A stretch of 64,000 bases of DNA from Tepidibacter mesophilus (lineage in GTDB: Bacteria; Bacillota; Clostridia; Peptostreptococcales; Peptostreptococcaceae), in assembly GCF_002724055.1 (NCBI RefSeq), contig NZ_BDQY01000001.1:1-64000 (forward strand), read 5' to 3'. This document shows, piece after piece, positions 33,518 through 42,208 of this stretch. Each line of letters starts with the position of its first letter. The stretch's first letter is position 1. A program made the translations under genes and the position numbers. The notes under the pieces are model-generated. The model was given only the letters and a program-made list of their open reading frames with translations, searched no databases and had not been told where the DNA came from.

Positions 33518-33552
33518 AAAAGGTAATCTAATTTAAAATCAGATTACCTTTT
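33518..33552 (-). terminator. Terminator of the TerD-domain gene
   Basis: AAAAGGTAATCT pairs with AGATTACCTTTT (12-base perfect stem) just past the stop of the gene at 33556. It works in both directions. Confidence 0.85.
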
Positions 33553-33555
33553 GCC

Positions 33556-35655
33556 TTACATAAATTCAGACATTATTTTTTCAATATCAAAAGGTGTAAT
33601 ACCTCTATCAACAGAAAAAATAGTATCCGCTTTATCTATTTCATCAATAATTGTTCCTCTTGTATTAGCATGCATTTTAAATAATTGGTATAAATTAAAC
33701 TTTGATAAATTTGTAATAGCTTTTCCCATTAAAACCATACCTTTTTCATTTCCTTCAATATTATTATACAAGTATGGATTAGATTTTAAAGCTAAATCAC
33801 TCCAAATAACTTTCCTTTCTACTAAATCAAGTATTACAGGAATACAAATTCTAGTATCAGCTGTTACATCTATTTTATCCTTTACTGTTGCCGGTTCAAA
33901 GACTTCACCCGAATTAGGATATTGTCTCATCATCCAACCAGCATAGCATTCTGGAAGATTACAATAAGGTTGCTCCGTAAATGAATTTAAAGACATAACT
34001 ACATATCGTCCACCGCATTTTATAATTGAATTTATATCTATATCAATAAATTCACATGCCCCATTAGGTGCTTCTACAATATCACCACTATGACATACTT
34101 TATACTTATCTGACTTTAAATTAGTATATGAAGCATGTTCCAAATATCCCCAATTTCTATCATAAATAATAGCAGATAAATCAATATCTACTCTCCCAGT
34201 ATGGACATTGCCTACAAATCCTTCTTTCCACCACAAGAAAAATCTGATTGTATTCCCAATTGTATTCCCATCAGAAATATCAATCTGAGAACCTCTTACA
34301 ATAGTTCGAAGAGCTTTACTAGATGATCTTTGTGAAAAAGGTACAATATAATCATTTAACTTTTCATTTATATAAACATTGCCTAATTGCGCTAGCTTTG
34401 AAAAACGTGTTCTAAGCTCATTTTCACATATTTTAACTACTCTATTACAGACTTCATCATCTATTAAAGTTAAATTATTCTTTATAGCATATACTTTTGC
34501 AACGTTTCCTTTTGGGAAAAATACACGTAGATCATTATCTTTATTTCTATGTTTAAAATGAGCTATTACTTGCATCAATACAGGAGATGCTATTTCACCA
34601 CAAACTTCTTTAAAATTGTCTATAACATATTGCCAGTCTTTAGTTGAACGTAACAACTGATCTAACCTTCTCGCAAATTCTCCAGGTCGAGTCTTAAGTA
34701 AATATACTGATTCTATAATATCATTATTTAAAAAAGCTTTTTCTATTTGAGAATTAAATGTTTCGATTTTTATGTTATTACGAATAATATTAAATGCTTG
34801 AAAAGATTTTGGATATTTACCCTTATACTCAAAAGGATGTAATTTTTCTCCTAATCGTATCCATTGATTTTTATATCGTATCATATCTTCTGTTATGTTA
34901 TTACAGTTTTCAAGCAAACTTAATATAAGTCTTCTTTCACATCGTTTAAAATTCCTAAATCTAGTATTTGTTGCTAAACTAGTATCTCCATCTGACAAAG
35001 CTACTGTTAATCTAAGTACATCAGTAGCTGTTTTTATATAATTAAAAAGAATATCCTTAGCTCTATTAGTATGTTTTAATAACAAACTTGCTAATAATGC
35101 CACATTTTCTTTAAGAGGAATATCCTTTGGAATAATTGAATTTACATCACCTTTATATTCTTCAACAAACCACTTAATATCTTCTTTGTCTGCTTCAGAA
35201 ATAGAAGTTTTTGAGCTTAACAAATCAATACATATTTGTTTAAACTCTTCTTCATCACCTAAATCAATAACTCTTAAATTTATATTATCTAATAATGGTA
35301 TTCTTTCTTGGACTTTGGATTTGGGTAAGTCTAATGTTATATAGTGAATTATAGCATTTATATATAAAGTGCATACATCACTATCCATTACTTGTTTAGG
35401 AAAATTAGGATACATTGGTTTATGTTCTACATTATAACCTACTATCGTTTTTAACTCACCAATGATTGAATCATAAAAAACTTCTAATTCATCTATTGAT
35501 AGTGTTCTTATTATATCCATCAGTTTTTTAGAAAAGGTATAACCTATTCCCTCAATATTTTTGAGAATAGATGCTAAATATACATCAGGTAATTTATTGT
35601 TACCTACTTTAATAAGAATTTTGTTTTTACGTCTTAAATAAATTGAATTTATCAT
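33556..35655 (-). CDS. TerD-domain protein of the MXAN_6230/SCO0854 type
   Basis: 699 residues from ATG 35655 after TAGGAG. The N-terminal 480 residues are helical with no recognised enzyme motif. From about residue 480 the sequence FFLWWKEG, VDIDLSAIIYDRNW, GDIVEAPNGACEFIDIDI, RYVVMSLNSF and PECYAGWM is a TerD-like calcium-binding beta fold. Proteins of this layout (MXAN_6230/SCO0854 family) occur widely with tellurite-resistance and stress genes. Here it stands alone, without terC, terZ or terB. A role in chemical stress sensing is inferred from the family. The match to the family is from memory of motifs. Confidence 0.65.
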   Translation of the reverse strand: MINSIYLRRKNKILIKVGNNKLPDVYLASILKNIEGIGYTFSKKLMDIIRTLSIDELEVFYDSIIGELKTIVGYNVEHKPMYPNFPKQVMDSDVCTLYINAIIHYITLDLPKSKVQERIPLLDNINLRVIDLGDEEEFKQICIDLLSSKTSISEADKEDIKWFVEEYKGDVNSIIPKDIPLKENVALLASLLLKHTNRAKDILFNYIKTATDVLRLTVALSDGDTSLATNTRFRNFKRCERRLILSLLENCNNITEDMIRYKNQWIRLGEKLHPFEYKGKYPKSFQAFNIIRNNIKIETFNSQIEKAFLNNDIIESVYLLKTRPGEFARRLDQLLRSTKDWQYVIDNFKEVCGEIASPVLMQVIAHFKHRNKDNDLRVFFPKGNVAKVYAIKNNLTLIDDEVCNRVVKICENELRTRFSKLAQLGNVYINEKLNDYIVPFSQRSSSKALRTIVRGSQIDISDGNTIGNTIRFFLWWKEGFVGNVHTGRVDIDLSAIIYDRNWGYLEHASYTNLKSDKYKVCHSGDIVEAPNGACEFIDIDINSIIKCGGRYVVMSLNSFTEQPYCNLPECYAGWMMRQYPNSGEVFEPATVKDKIDVTADTRICIPVILDLVERKVIWSDLALKSNPYLYNNIEGNEKGMVLMGKAITNLSKFNLYQLFKMHANTRGTIIDEIDKADTIFSVDRGITPFDIEKIMSEFM

Positions 35656-35680
35656 AACAACTCCTAAATATCAGGAAAGC

Positions 35681-35725
35681 GGTACCCCTAATTCCAATAA
35701 GATATCAATAGAAGGAAGGAGTACC
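35681..35725. repeat. Inverted repeat upstream of the TerD-domain gene
   Basis: GGTACCCCT (35681-35689) pairs with AGGAGTACC (35717-35725) with one mismatch, and TTCC/GGAA continues inside. It lies in the leader 26 bases before the start codon and could be a regulatory hairpin. Confidence 0.4.
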
Positions 35726-35870
35726 ATAGCCTGAAACTTGAATTTTCATTCTAAATTAGAATACCAAATCGATGGATTTTTGTAAAGTTATTTTTAATTT
35801 TGAATTTGCTCAAATTTATTTTATTTAAATATTTTCTTTTTCTTCTTAATGCAACACTTAAAAAAAATAT

Positions 35871-35940
35871 AAAAAAGACAACCTCATTTTAATAAGATTG
35901 CCCTGGTTATTTCAAAATCACCTATTCTCCAATACTTGCT
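35871..35940 (-). terminator. KptA-tail repeat copy 2, acting as a terminator
   Basis: Only the last few codons, stop and terminator of the KptA-like repeat remain. Leftward, GGCAATCTTATT pairs with AATGAGGTTGTC through G-U pairs and ends in six T. It follows the DUF2262 gene by eight bases and probably ends its transcript. Confidence 0.6.
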
Positions 35941-35948
35941 ATATGTCA

Positions 35949-36758
35949 TTATCCTGCTATATATGCCGAATCAAATTCTCCATTTACGTTTCCTTCTACA
36001 ATTATGCAGTGACCCCAGAACATGTCTCCATCCGAAAAGTACATCTCAAAACTGCCGTCCTGATGAACGCTCATGCTCTCAAATTCCATAAGTCTAATAA
36101 AAATATCTTTTGTAATCTTATCAACCTTCGCATCATCATCCTTCAGCCATTCATTCGCCAACTCCAACATTTCACTCGACGCGTAATCCCTTATTTTCGC
36201 ATTCCATTCCAACTCATTCTTAAAAAGCACATGCGCGGTTTGAAGCGAGCTCTTCATCACATCTTCGTCTTCATTTCAGTCAAAACACAAATCTCCGTCT
36301 TCTCCACCCCATGAAACATCTTTTCCGAAAACCTTGACGCTCTTATTCATTTCAAATTCACCCAAAATCTCATCATTATAATAAATAGGCTTCATCGACT
36401 CCTCAAGTATAGCTTCAAGCTCCTGATCTTTATATTCAACATCCAAAACCTCTAAAAGCATCATGGACCTTTTCCCCCTGCGTATACTAAGCCTTACAAT
36501 CGAGTTCTTCGTTAGAATGCCCCTTGTTTTTCTCAGTTCCTCGTCGTCTACAAGCCATTCTAGACTGACTTCATCCTCTACGACAGGCTTATCTCCATTT
36601 ACATCCTTACATGCAATAATGTCTATGGACGAGTTCCACAGAACATCTCCTCCCACTTTTCCCGAACTCACACCCGATGCCCCTGTTACAACAGCCACTT
36701 CAATCACATCTTCGGTGAATCTATTTTCGAATCTGTTTTTTTCACTAGATCTGCTCAT
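35949..36758 (-). pseudogene. DUF2262-family gene interrupted by one in-frame TGA
   Basis: A single leftward frame of 270 codons from ATG 36758 (after GGGGGG) carries TGA at 36276-36278. The first part (160 codons) ends GEDGDLCFD; after the TGA it continues NEDEDVMKSSLQTAHVLF and EFDSAYIAG with no frame change. The second part matches the DUF2262 domain (EWNAKIRDYASSEMLELANEW, SDGDMFWGH). No redox motif surrounds the TGA, so a nonsense mutation is more likely than selenocysteine. The base composition is clearly richer in G+C than its neighbours, suggesting transfer. Confidence 0.75.
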
Positions 36759-37079
36759 ATCATTCCCCCCACTTGTCTCATATTTACTCTAATGTTAAAT
36801 TTTTTACTTGTACCTAAATTCCACGTCAAATTAAAATAGCCTTGCTTTATGGCTAACTTGAAAAGAATTCTGTAAATATATTCTATATTGTACCATTTTC
36901 ATAATGTCCTTTCCATAAAATTTAATGAAGAATTTCTGTGAACCTCAATATTCTATTTGATGTATTTTTCAAGCTATACGGACGTTTTCTAACTTGTTAA
37001 CGTAGAATCTAGGTATAATTTAATAAATAGTCTCATATCATGAAAAAATAAGTTGGTATTCGATCTTATATACTAAAAA
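36759..37079. other. Intergenic stretch without supported features
   Basis: About 320 bases of AT-rich sequence between the DUF2262 pseudogene and the relics at 37080. I see no gene, hairpin or promoter I would stand behind. Confidence 0.4.
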
Positions 37080-37173
37080 ACTTATACTAATGGTTTGTAC
37101 TCTTTATAATATAAACACGTTTTTTCTTTTCATACAAAACATTCATCCATAAATATAGATGTCAATATATGTT
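37080..37173 (+). pseudogene. L,D-transpeptidase relic B (5' segment only)
   Basis: Homologous over about 95 bases to the upstream part of relic A (24752-24846), sharing TTTTTTCTTTTCATACAAAAC and ATAGATGTCAATA. It breaks off where the IS3 relic begins. Confidence 0.5.
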
Positions 37174-37320
37174 ATATCTCCAATCCAAGTTTCATTTTTA
37201 GTATCAGCAGAGAAATTTTGCATAAGAAGATTATCTTTTATTAATTCTTCTTCAACTTTTTATAACTTCCATGTTCTTTTCTAGGATGTTTACCAGAAAT
37301 AAGCTTTGTTATTATGTTAG
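37174..37320 (-). mobile_element. IS3-family transposase (orfB) relic
   Basis: Leftward codons read EEELIKDNLLMQNFSADTKN and then ETWIGDITYI, the segment leading into the first catalytic Asp of IS3-type DDE transposases. HGSYKKL just upstream is in another frame. It is truncated on both sides and abuts a transpeptidase relic. Confidence 0.65.
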
Positions 37321-37378
37321 ATAAATTTCGACATGATATGTTATACTTTAAAGAAAACAAATGAAAGGATTGATAATT

Positions 37379-38845
37379 TTGTCTTCGAATAAATCTAATA
37401 TCATATTTATAAGCAAAAATCCGAAAAAGAAATATTTTACTGTAAAAAATATAGCAATTATGCTAGCAATCGTTACAGTAGTAAACGGATTTATTACACC
37501 AATGCCAAAAGGACTTTCATTTGAAGGAGAATTACATAATGTTTCTGATATAGAATTTTTATATGATCTTACATATAAAAAGGATGGTGAAGTGATACAT
37601 GAGCAATCTATATTTGAAAAACAGTTAGAATTGATTAAAAATGCAAAAGAATTTATAATTTTAGATTTGTTTTTATTTAATGATGATTATGATAGGAAGT
37701 TAGATTTTCCTCAAATATCAAAAACATTAACAGATACATTGATAGAGCAGAAAGACAAATATCCAGATTTAAAAATAATATTTATAACCGATGAAATAAA
37801 TAACTTTTATGGTGCGTATAAGTTCAAATTCATAGAGCAGTTAAAGGAAAATGATATTGAAGTTATTATTACAGATTCAACAAAGACAAGAGATTCTAAT
37901 CCTTTATATTCAGGAGTGTGGAGAACTTTCTTTAGGTGGTTTGGAACTTCAGGAAAGGGTTTGATGAAGAATGCTTTTAGTCCAGATTCTCCAAAAGTTA
38001 CTCTTCGTTCTTACCTAAAGTTGCTTAATTTTAAAGCCAATCATAGAAAAGTTGTAATTACAGAAGAATCTGCGATTATATCTTCTTCTAATCCTCATGA
38101 TGCTAGTTGTTATCACTCTAATATTGCTTTTAAAGTTAAAGGGGATATAATTGATGATTTAATACAGTCAGAATTAGCAGTAGCTCGTTTTTCAGGAAGT
38201 GAATTTAAAGATTTAAAGTTAAAGTATAGAGGTGATATTAAAGAACCGTTAGAAGCTACAAGATTAGCTTTAATAACAGAGGGTAAAATAAGAAAAAATC
38301 TACAGGAAGAGATTGAAAATACTAAAGTTTATGATAAGATTACAATGGGAATGTTCTATTTATCCGATAGATTTATTGTAGAAGAATTAATACGTGCTGC
38401 AAATCGTGGTGTAGATGTAAAGTTAGTTTTGGATTCAAATAAAGATGCATTTGGTATAGAAAAAAACGGTATACCAAATAGGCCAGTATCTGCTGAATTA
38501 GTAAAGAAAACAAATGGCAAGATTAAAATAAGATGGTATCAAACTCATGGAGAGCAGTATCATGCAAAATTAGCTTTTATTGAGAAAGATGATCAAACTA
38601 TAATAATCGGCGGATCTGCTAATTTAACAAAAAGAAATATAGGCGATCATAACTTAGAAACTGATATAAAGATAGAAGTAAAAAACGATAATAAGCTTGC
38701 TTTGGAAATAGGTCAGTATTTTGATAGGATATGGCAAAATAAAGATGGACACTATACAGTCGATTTCTCTGAGTTTAAAGAAGATGGTTTTTTAAGAAAT
38801 ATAATTTATCGCATTCAAGAATTTACTGGACTAGGAACTTTTTAA
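37379..38845 (+). CDS. Phospholipase D/cardiolipin synthase-like membrane protein
   Basis: 488 residues from a TTG at 37379, nine bases after AAAGGA; an ATG six codons upstream has no ribosome site. A membrane helix near residues 22-42 is followed by two phospholipase D half-sites: NHRKVVITEESAIISSSNPHD and YHAKLAFIEKDDQTIIIGGSANLT. Both keep His and Lys; the Asp of HxKx4D is Glu in each. The SSSN and GGSANLT motifs complete the sites. It probably makes or cleaves phosphodiesters of membrane phospholipids. It is alone, with no clear terminator. Confidence 0.75.
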   Translation: MSSNKSNIIFISKNPKKKYFTVKNIAIMLAIVTVVNGFITPMPKGLSFEGELHNVSDIEFLYDLTYKKDGEVIHEQSIFEKQLELIKNAKEFIILDLFLFNDDYDRKLDFPQISKTLTDTLIEQKDKYPDLKIIFITDEINNFYGAYKFKFIEQLKENDIEVIITDSTKTRDSNPLYSGVWRTFFRWFGTSGKGLMKNAFSPDSPKVTLRSYLKLLNFKANHRKVVITEESAIISSSNPHDASCYHSNIAFKVKGDIIDDLIQSELAVARFSGSEFKDLKLKYRGDIKEPLEATRLALITEGKIRKNLQEEIENTKVYDKITMGMFYLSDRFIVEELIRAANRGVDVKLVLDSNKDAFGIEKNGIPNRPVSAELVKKTNGKIKIRWYQTHGEQYHAKLAFIEKDDQTIIIGGSANLTKRNIGDHNLETDIKIEVKNDNKLALEIGQYFDRIWQNKDGHYTVDFSEFKEDGFLRNIIYRIQEFTGLGTF

Positions 38846-38970
38846 AAAATTGATATGTAAAAAATGGACCAAGAAAAAAATAAGTTGAGTCTTCAAAATT
38901 AAAATTTGTAAAGAATCATATATTCTCATTTATACTAAATCATTTAAGTTTTGAGCATAAATTTGCATCA

Positions 38971-39036
38971 TTATGATTATAGCCCAAATTATAAGAAAAT
39001 ATGTATATTTCTCTATAACTTGGGCTATAATCATAA
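38971..39036. repeat. 23-base inverted repeat
   Basis: 38971-38993 and 39014-39036 are inverted repeats with one mismatch around ATAGCCCAA/TTGGGCTAT, with a 20-base loop and no T-tract. It could be the transcript end of the phospholipase-like gene or a small mobile repeat. Confidence 0.6.
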
Positions 39037-39154
39037 CTAGAAATTAAAATATTCAATTTTTTCCAAATACTGATTAGTACCGAATAGTTCAATTATAAAT
39101 TTTAAAGCACAAAGTTATTTACACACTCTAATATTTTATAAGGCTAATATTATC

Positions 39155-39229
39155 ATCTTGTATAAAAGCACTCGATAATATCCTGTAGCTATAATGAACC
39201 CGTATGACCCAATACCCCAACATAAATAA
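39155..39229 (+). pseudogene. L,D-transpeptidase relic D
   Basis: Rightward codons read ILYKSTR, stop, YPVAIMNPYDPIPQHK, stop. It is close in sequence to relic A, including the stop codon after STR/NTR, so one may derive from the other after decay began. Confidence 0.65.
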
Positions 39230-39395
39230 AACTATTATTAAAGGAAAATATCCACCTAAAAATAGTCATAGGTAAAAATATTACTTACTATAATAAAGCA
39301 GTTTTCTAGTATATATCTTTCAAATAAGTATTTTAAATTATCATTTTAATCTCATATATGGCTGCCTAAAATCTATTTTTATTTACCTATAAATT

Positions 39396-39448
39396 AAAAC
39401 AATGCTTATTAAAATATCAAGTAATTCTATTTTAATAAGCATTGTTTT
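39396..39448 (-). terminator. Strong terminator of the Rpn-family gene
   Basis: A 20-base perfect stem (39396-39415 with 39429-39448, core ACAATGCTTATT) with a 13-base loop, about 35 bases after the stop at 39482. Confidence 0.9.
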
Positions 39449-39481
39449 CTTAACTTAAATATTATTAAATTTTTAATGCAT

Positions 39482-40324
39482 CTAATTATTTTCTTTTTCT
39501 AATATTTCCTTTAAATTTATTATATCTTCTTCTGATAATTTCGTAGCCTCTTTTACTATTGATATATCCATTCCTAGTTTTAATAAATTCTTAGCAGTTT
39601 TCATTATTCCTTGCTTCATTCCATCATTTTTAGCCTTATTAAGTGCACTAACTTTATCCTTTAATATTTTAGCTCTCATCTCATAAATCATTCTCTGTTC
39701 ATCATCATTACTAATCCTTACTAGTTCATCCTTAGCTTCTTTTATTTCTTCTATACTCATTTCTAACTTTCTAACCTTTTCACTTTCAGGATTTTTTAAA
39801 AATTCAGTCCAAGCAACTAACATATCCTTTTCATCACTATTTTCCTTAAGCTTTGGTATTTCTATAAAGTGTATTTCCATAATATCAGTAAGTTCTTCAT
39901 TAGTTTCCTTTTCTTTTAATAAATAACCATTATGAAATCTATCATTTTTTAGATATTTGAAATTAAGTATGTTTATACATATAGTTCTTGATAAAGTAGA
40001 ATAATTATCCCCTTCGCCAAGTTGCTCTTCATATAATTTACTCCAATAATAAAGGCTTCTTTTTATCATATTGTATTCATTCTTTAGCTGTATCTCTATA
40101 TTTATAACTTCTTTGTTGCTTGTTGTAGCTTTTACATCAAGTCTTGAAAATTTATCTTCTACAAAGTGTTTTTCTAAATCAGTGTTTTGTATTTCAACAT
40201 ATTTTATTAAATGCTTTGGCTTTAATATAGCATTTAAAAATGATATTAGTATTTTAGGATGTTTAGTTGATCCAAATATATTCTTAAATACAAAATCTAT
40301 TTTAGGGTCTAATAAACCTTTCAT
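39482..40324 (-). CDS. Rpn-family recombination-promoting nuclease / PD-(D/E)XK transposase-like protein
   Basis: 280 residues from ATG 40324 after GGAGG. LLDPKIDFVFKNIFG at the start, then RLDVKATTSNKEVINIEIQL holds the PD-(D/E)xK-type core (D...ExQ). RSLYYWSKLYEEQL follows, and the C-terminal part is Lys/Glu-rich and helical (KLGMDISIVKEATKLS). These proteins promote recombination or act as toxin-like nucleases and occur in many copies per genome. A 13-codon relic of the same gene lies at 20800-20838, showing past spread within this chromosome. Confidence 0.85.
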   Translation of the reverse strand: MKGLLDPKIDFVFKNIFGSTKHPKILISFLNAILKPKHLIKYVEIQNTDLEKHFVEDKFSRLDVKATTSNKEVINIEIQLKNEYNMIKRSLYYWSKLYEEQLGEGDNYSTLSRTICINILNFKYLKNDRFHNGYLLKEKETNEELTDIMEIHFIEIPKLKENSDEKDMLVAWTEFLKNPESEKVRKLEMSIEEIKEAKDELVRISNDDEQRMIYEMRAKILKDKVSALNKAKNDGMKQGIMKTAKNLLKLGMDISIVKEATKLSEEDIINLKEILEKENN

Positions 40325-40385
40325 AATAGCACCTCCAATTTATCTATTTATTAATATTATATACTATAAACGTACATCTTTACAT

Positions 40386-40566
40386 AAAAAAAGACAACCT
40401 TATTTTAATAAAATTGCCTTGATTATTTTCAAATCACCTATTCTTCCATAAGATACTTTGGATCCATATAGTCTATAATCCAAATCGTATCATTTGCATG
40501 ATAGAATTTTACTCCATCTATCGATAATTGTTTTGCATCAATTTTAAGAATTGGAATTTCATCTTA
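40386..40566 (-). pseudogene. KptA-like gene tail with its terminator, copy 3 (longest)
   Basis: Leftward codons read EIPILKIDAKQLSIDG, VKFYHANDTIWIIDYMDPKY and LMEE, stop. This matches the C-terminus of RNA 2'-phosphotransferase (GxxFYxSxNGVWLTDxVPxKYL). The following stem is the same as in copies 1 and 2. The frame is clean but no start or catalytic N-terminal lobe is present. Confidence 0.65.
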
Positions 40567-40579
40567 ATATCCCTATACA

Positions 40580-41485
40580 CTAAAGTATTATAGTATAACT
40601 AGCATCTTGTCTGTATTTTATATTTTCTATAGCATCCATTATTTTCCTCTTTGCATATAGTGTACTACAATAACATATACTAGACTTCGTATAATTTTTT
40701 TCTAGTGAAAAATATTCATCAAATAGTATAGGAATATCCATTTCATCGCCTTGTTTTCCAATTATATCTATAGCTATAGTTCTACTATCTTCGTTCTCTT
40801 CTCTATCTAATTTCATTATATTTCTAGCATAATCAACTATAATAATATCTGTATATTTATATAAGTAATAAAGTGCTTTATATCTATCATAATCATTTGC
40901 AGTTTTAACTATCCCTATAAGAGCATTTGTATCAATAGTACCATCTGCTTTTACTATATGTTCATACTCATTTATCAGTGTTTTAATATTATAATCTACA
41001 ATTTGAGTATCCCTTACCCTTATTCTCCCTATTTTTTTCCTTATCTTGAACTTAGAGTAGACTATATCCATATAACCGTCATCTGTTCTTATCCTAAAAT
41101 GATAATATTGCTTACCTGTTGATTTATTTATTTTCTTGAGTATAACACTATCTAAAAATTCTCCATAAATATAATCATTTGCACAAATTGACTTTTCATA
41201 ATTAAAATACTTACAATCTTGAAAATATAAAATATATTCAAATTTCTCTTTATGCTCAAGTACATAGCTTCTTTTTTCATCATCTGTGCCTTTTAGTTTA
41301 TCCCATATATTATCTACATCAATTATACTACTTATATTTAACTTAACTTGATCTGGAGACCAGCTTGAATCTTTTCCTTTTGAATTTGAAAATTCTATAT
41401 TTTCTATATCACTATCATGAAAATAATTATTCAAAAGATAATACTTTGTAAGTTTGTCCTCTGGATATAATTTTTTATTTTTCAA
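40580..41485 (-). CDS. Protein of unknown function
   Basis: 301 residues from a TTG at 41485, nine bases after AGAGGA; no other start fits. The N-terminal half is mixed alpha/beta with NNYFHDSDIENIEF, QVKLNISSI and FEYILYFQDCKYFNYEK. The C-terminal half is helical (DRYKALYYLYKYTD, RTIAIDIIGKQGDEMDIPILFDEY), with a HEAT-like feel. No signal peptide, membrane helix or catalytic motif is visible. The first half resembles small proteins annotated as immunity or unknown-function domains, but I cannot assign a family. It sits among relics in an unstable region. Confidence 0.6.
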   Translation of the reverse strand: MKNKKLYPEDKLTKYYLLNNYFHDSDIENIEFSNSKGKDSSWSPDQVKLNISSIIDVDNIWDKLKGTDDEKRSYVLEHKEKFEYILYFQDCKYFNYEKSICANDYIYGEFLDSVILKKINKSTGKQYYHFRIRTDDGYMDIVYSKFKIRKKIGRIRVRDTQIVDYNIKTLINEYEHIVKADGTIDTNALIGIVKTANDYDRYKALYYLYKYTDIIIVDYARNIMKLDREENEDSRTIAIDIIGKQGDEMDIPILFDEYFSLEKNYTKSSICYCSTLYAKRKIMDAIENIKYRQDASYTIIL

Positions 41486-41698
41486 ATTTTCACATCCTCT
41501 ATCAGTCTTCTATCATCTAAACTTTATTATATGATACAGTAGTTTTTATTTTTGGTATTTTTTTCAATATAATTTAACATCAATTATATCAATATGAAAT
41601 AATTTTGACTAGGTATACATATTTTTTTGAATTCATATATTTAATATAAGAATGTATTTTATTTAAAATCATAAATATTTCGAGGAATTAGAATATTT

Positions 41699-42012
41699 AT
41701 GTATCCATATCCATTAGAATATACTAGACAAGATTGTAGTATTAAAATTGATATAAATAATAGAACTTTGACATTATATAAAAATAGAAAGTTCTTCAAG
41801 TCGTATCCTGTCGCCATCAGGAAACCTTCCACCCCTACACCAAAGAGAACATTTAAAATTGTAAATAAAGCTATATGCTTGTGCTGAGCAAATCTGGTTA
41901 TAACACCAATATCACGAACAATCTTTCACGCATATGCAAGGCTATATCACATTATTGAATAGGAATGCATAATAAAGATATTATTCAACTTTATAATCTA
42001 ATCCCAATTTAA
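41699..42012 (+). pseudogene. L,D-transpeptidase (YkuD) pseudogene E, the fullest copy
   Basis: From ATG 41699 the frame reads CSIKIDINNRTLTLYKN, FFKSYPVAIRKPSTPTPKRT and FKIVNKAI and stops at 41885-41887. After a frameshift near 41875 it continues LSKSGYNTNITNNLSRICKA, ISHY, TGA, IGMHNKDIIQLYNLIP. That is the YkuD order WMGLSxPGYGIHGTNNP-SIGxAxSHGCIRMHNxD. The catalytic Cys codon is the TGA at 41956-41958. The gene is dead in its present form. Confidence 0.75.
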
Positions 42013-42045
42013 ACTGTTATAAAAATCATATAATTTATACACAAA

Positions 42046-42083
42046 AAAAGAGAAGAAATATTATAGTACTATTCTTCTCTTTT
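42046..42083. terminator. Terminator between pseudogene E and the chemoreceptor
   Basis: AAAAGAGAAGAA pairs with TTCTTCTCTTTT, 12-base perfect stem with A- and T-rich flanks. It can serve either the rightward pseudogene or the leftward chemoreceptor gene. Confidence 0.75.
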
Positions 42084-42208
42084 AAATCAATTTATTTTTT
42101 AATGTTTTGCAAGCTAACTCTGATATACCTACTGTAAAAAGTCCATATTCAATGATAATTATATACAAAAAAATCCTATAAACTAAACACTCTTCTATAT
42201 TTACCTTA

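Noticed and set aside
36276-36278. Selenocysteine in the DUF2262 protein
   Set aside because: The residue context (FD-x-NED) has no redox motif, and homologues of this family are not known selenoproteins; kept only as an open question in the findings.
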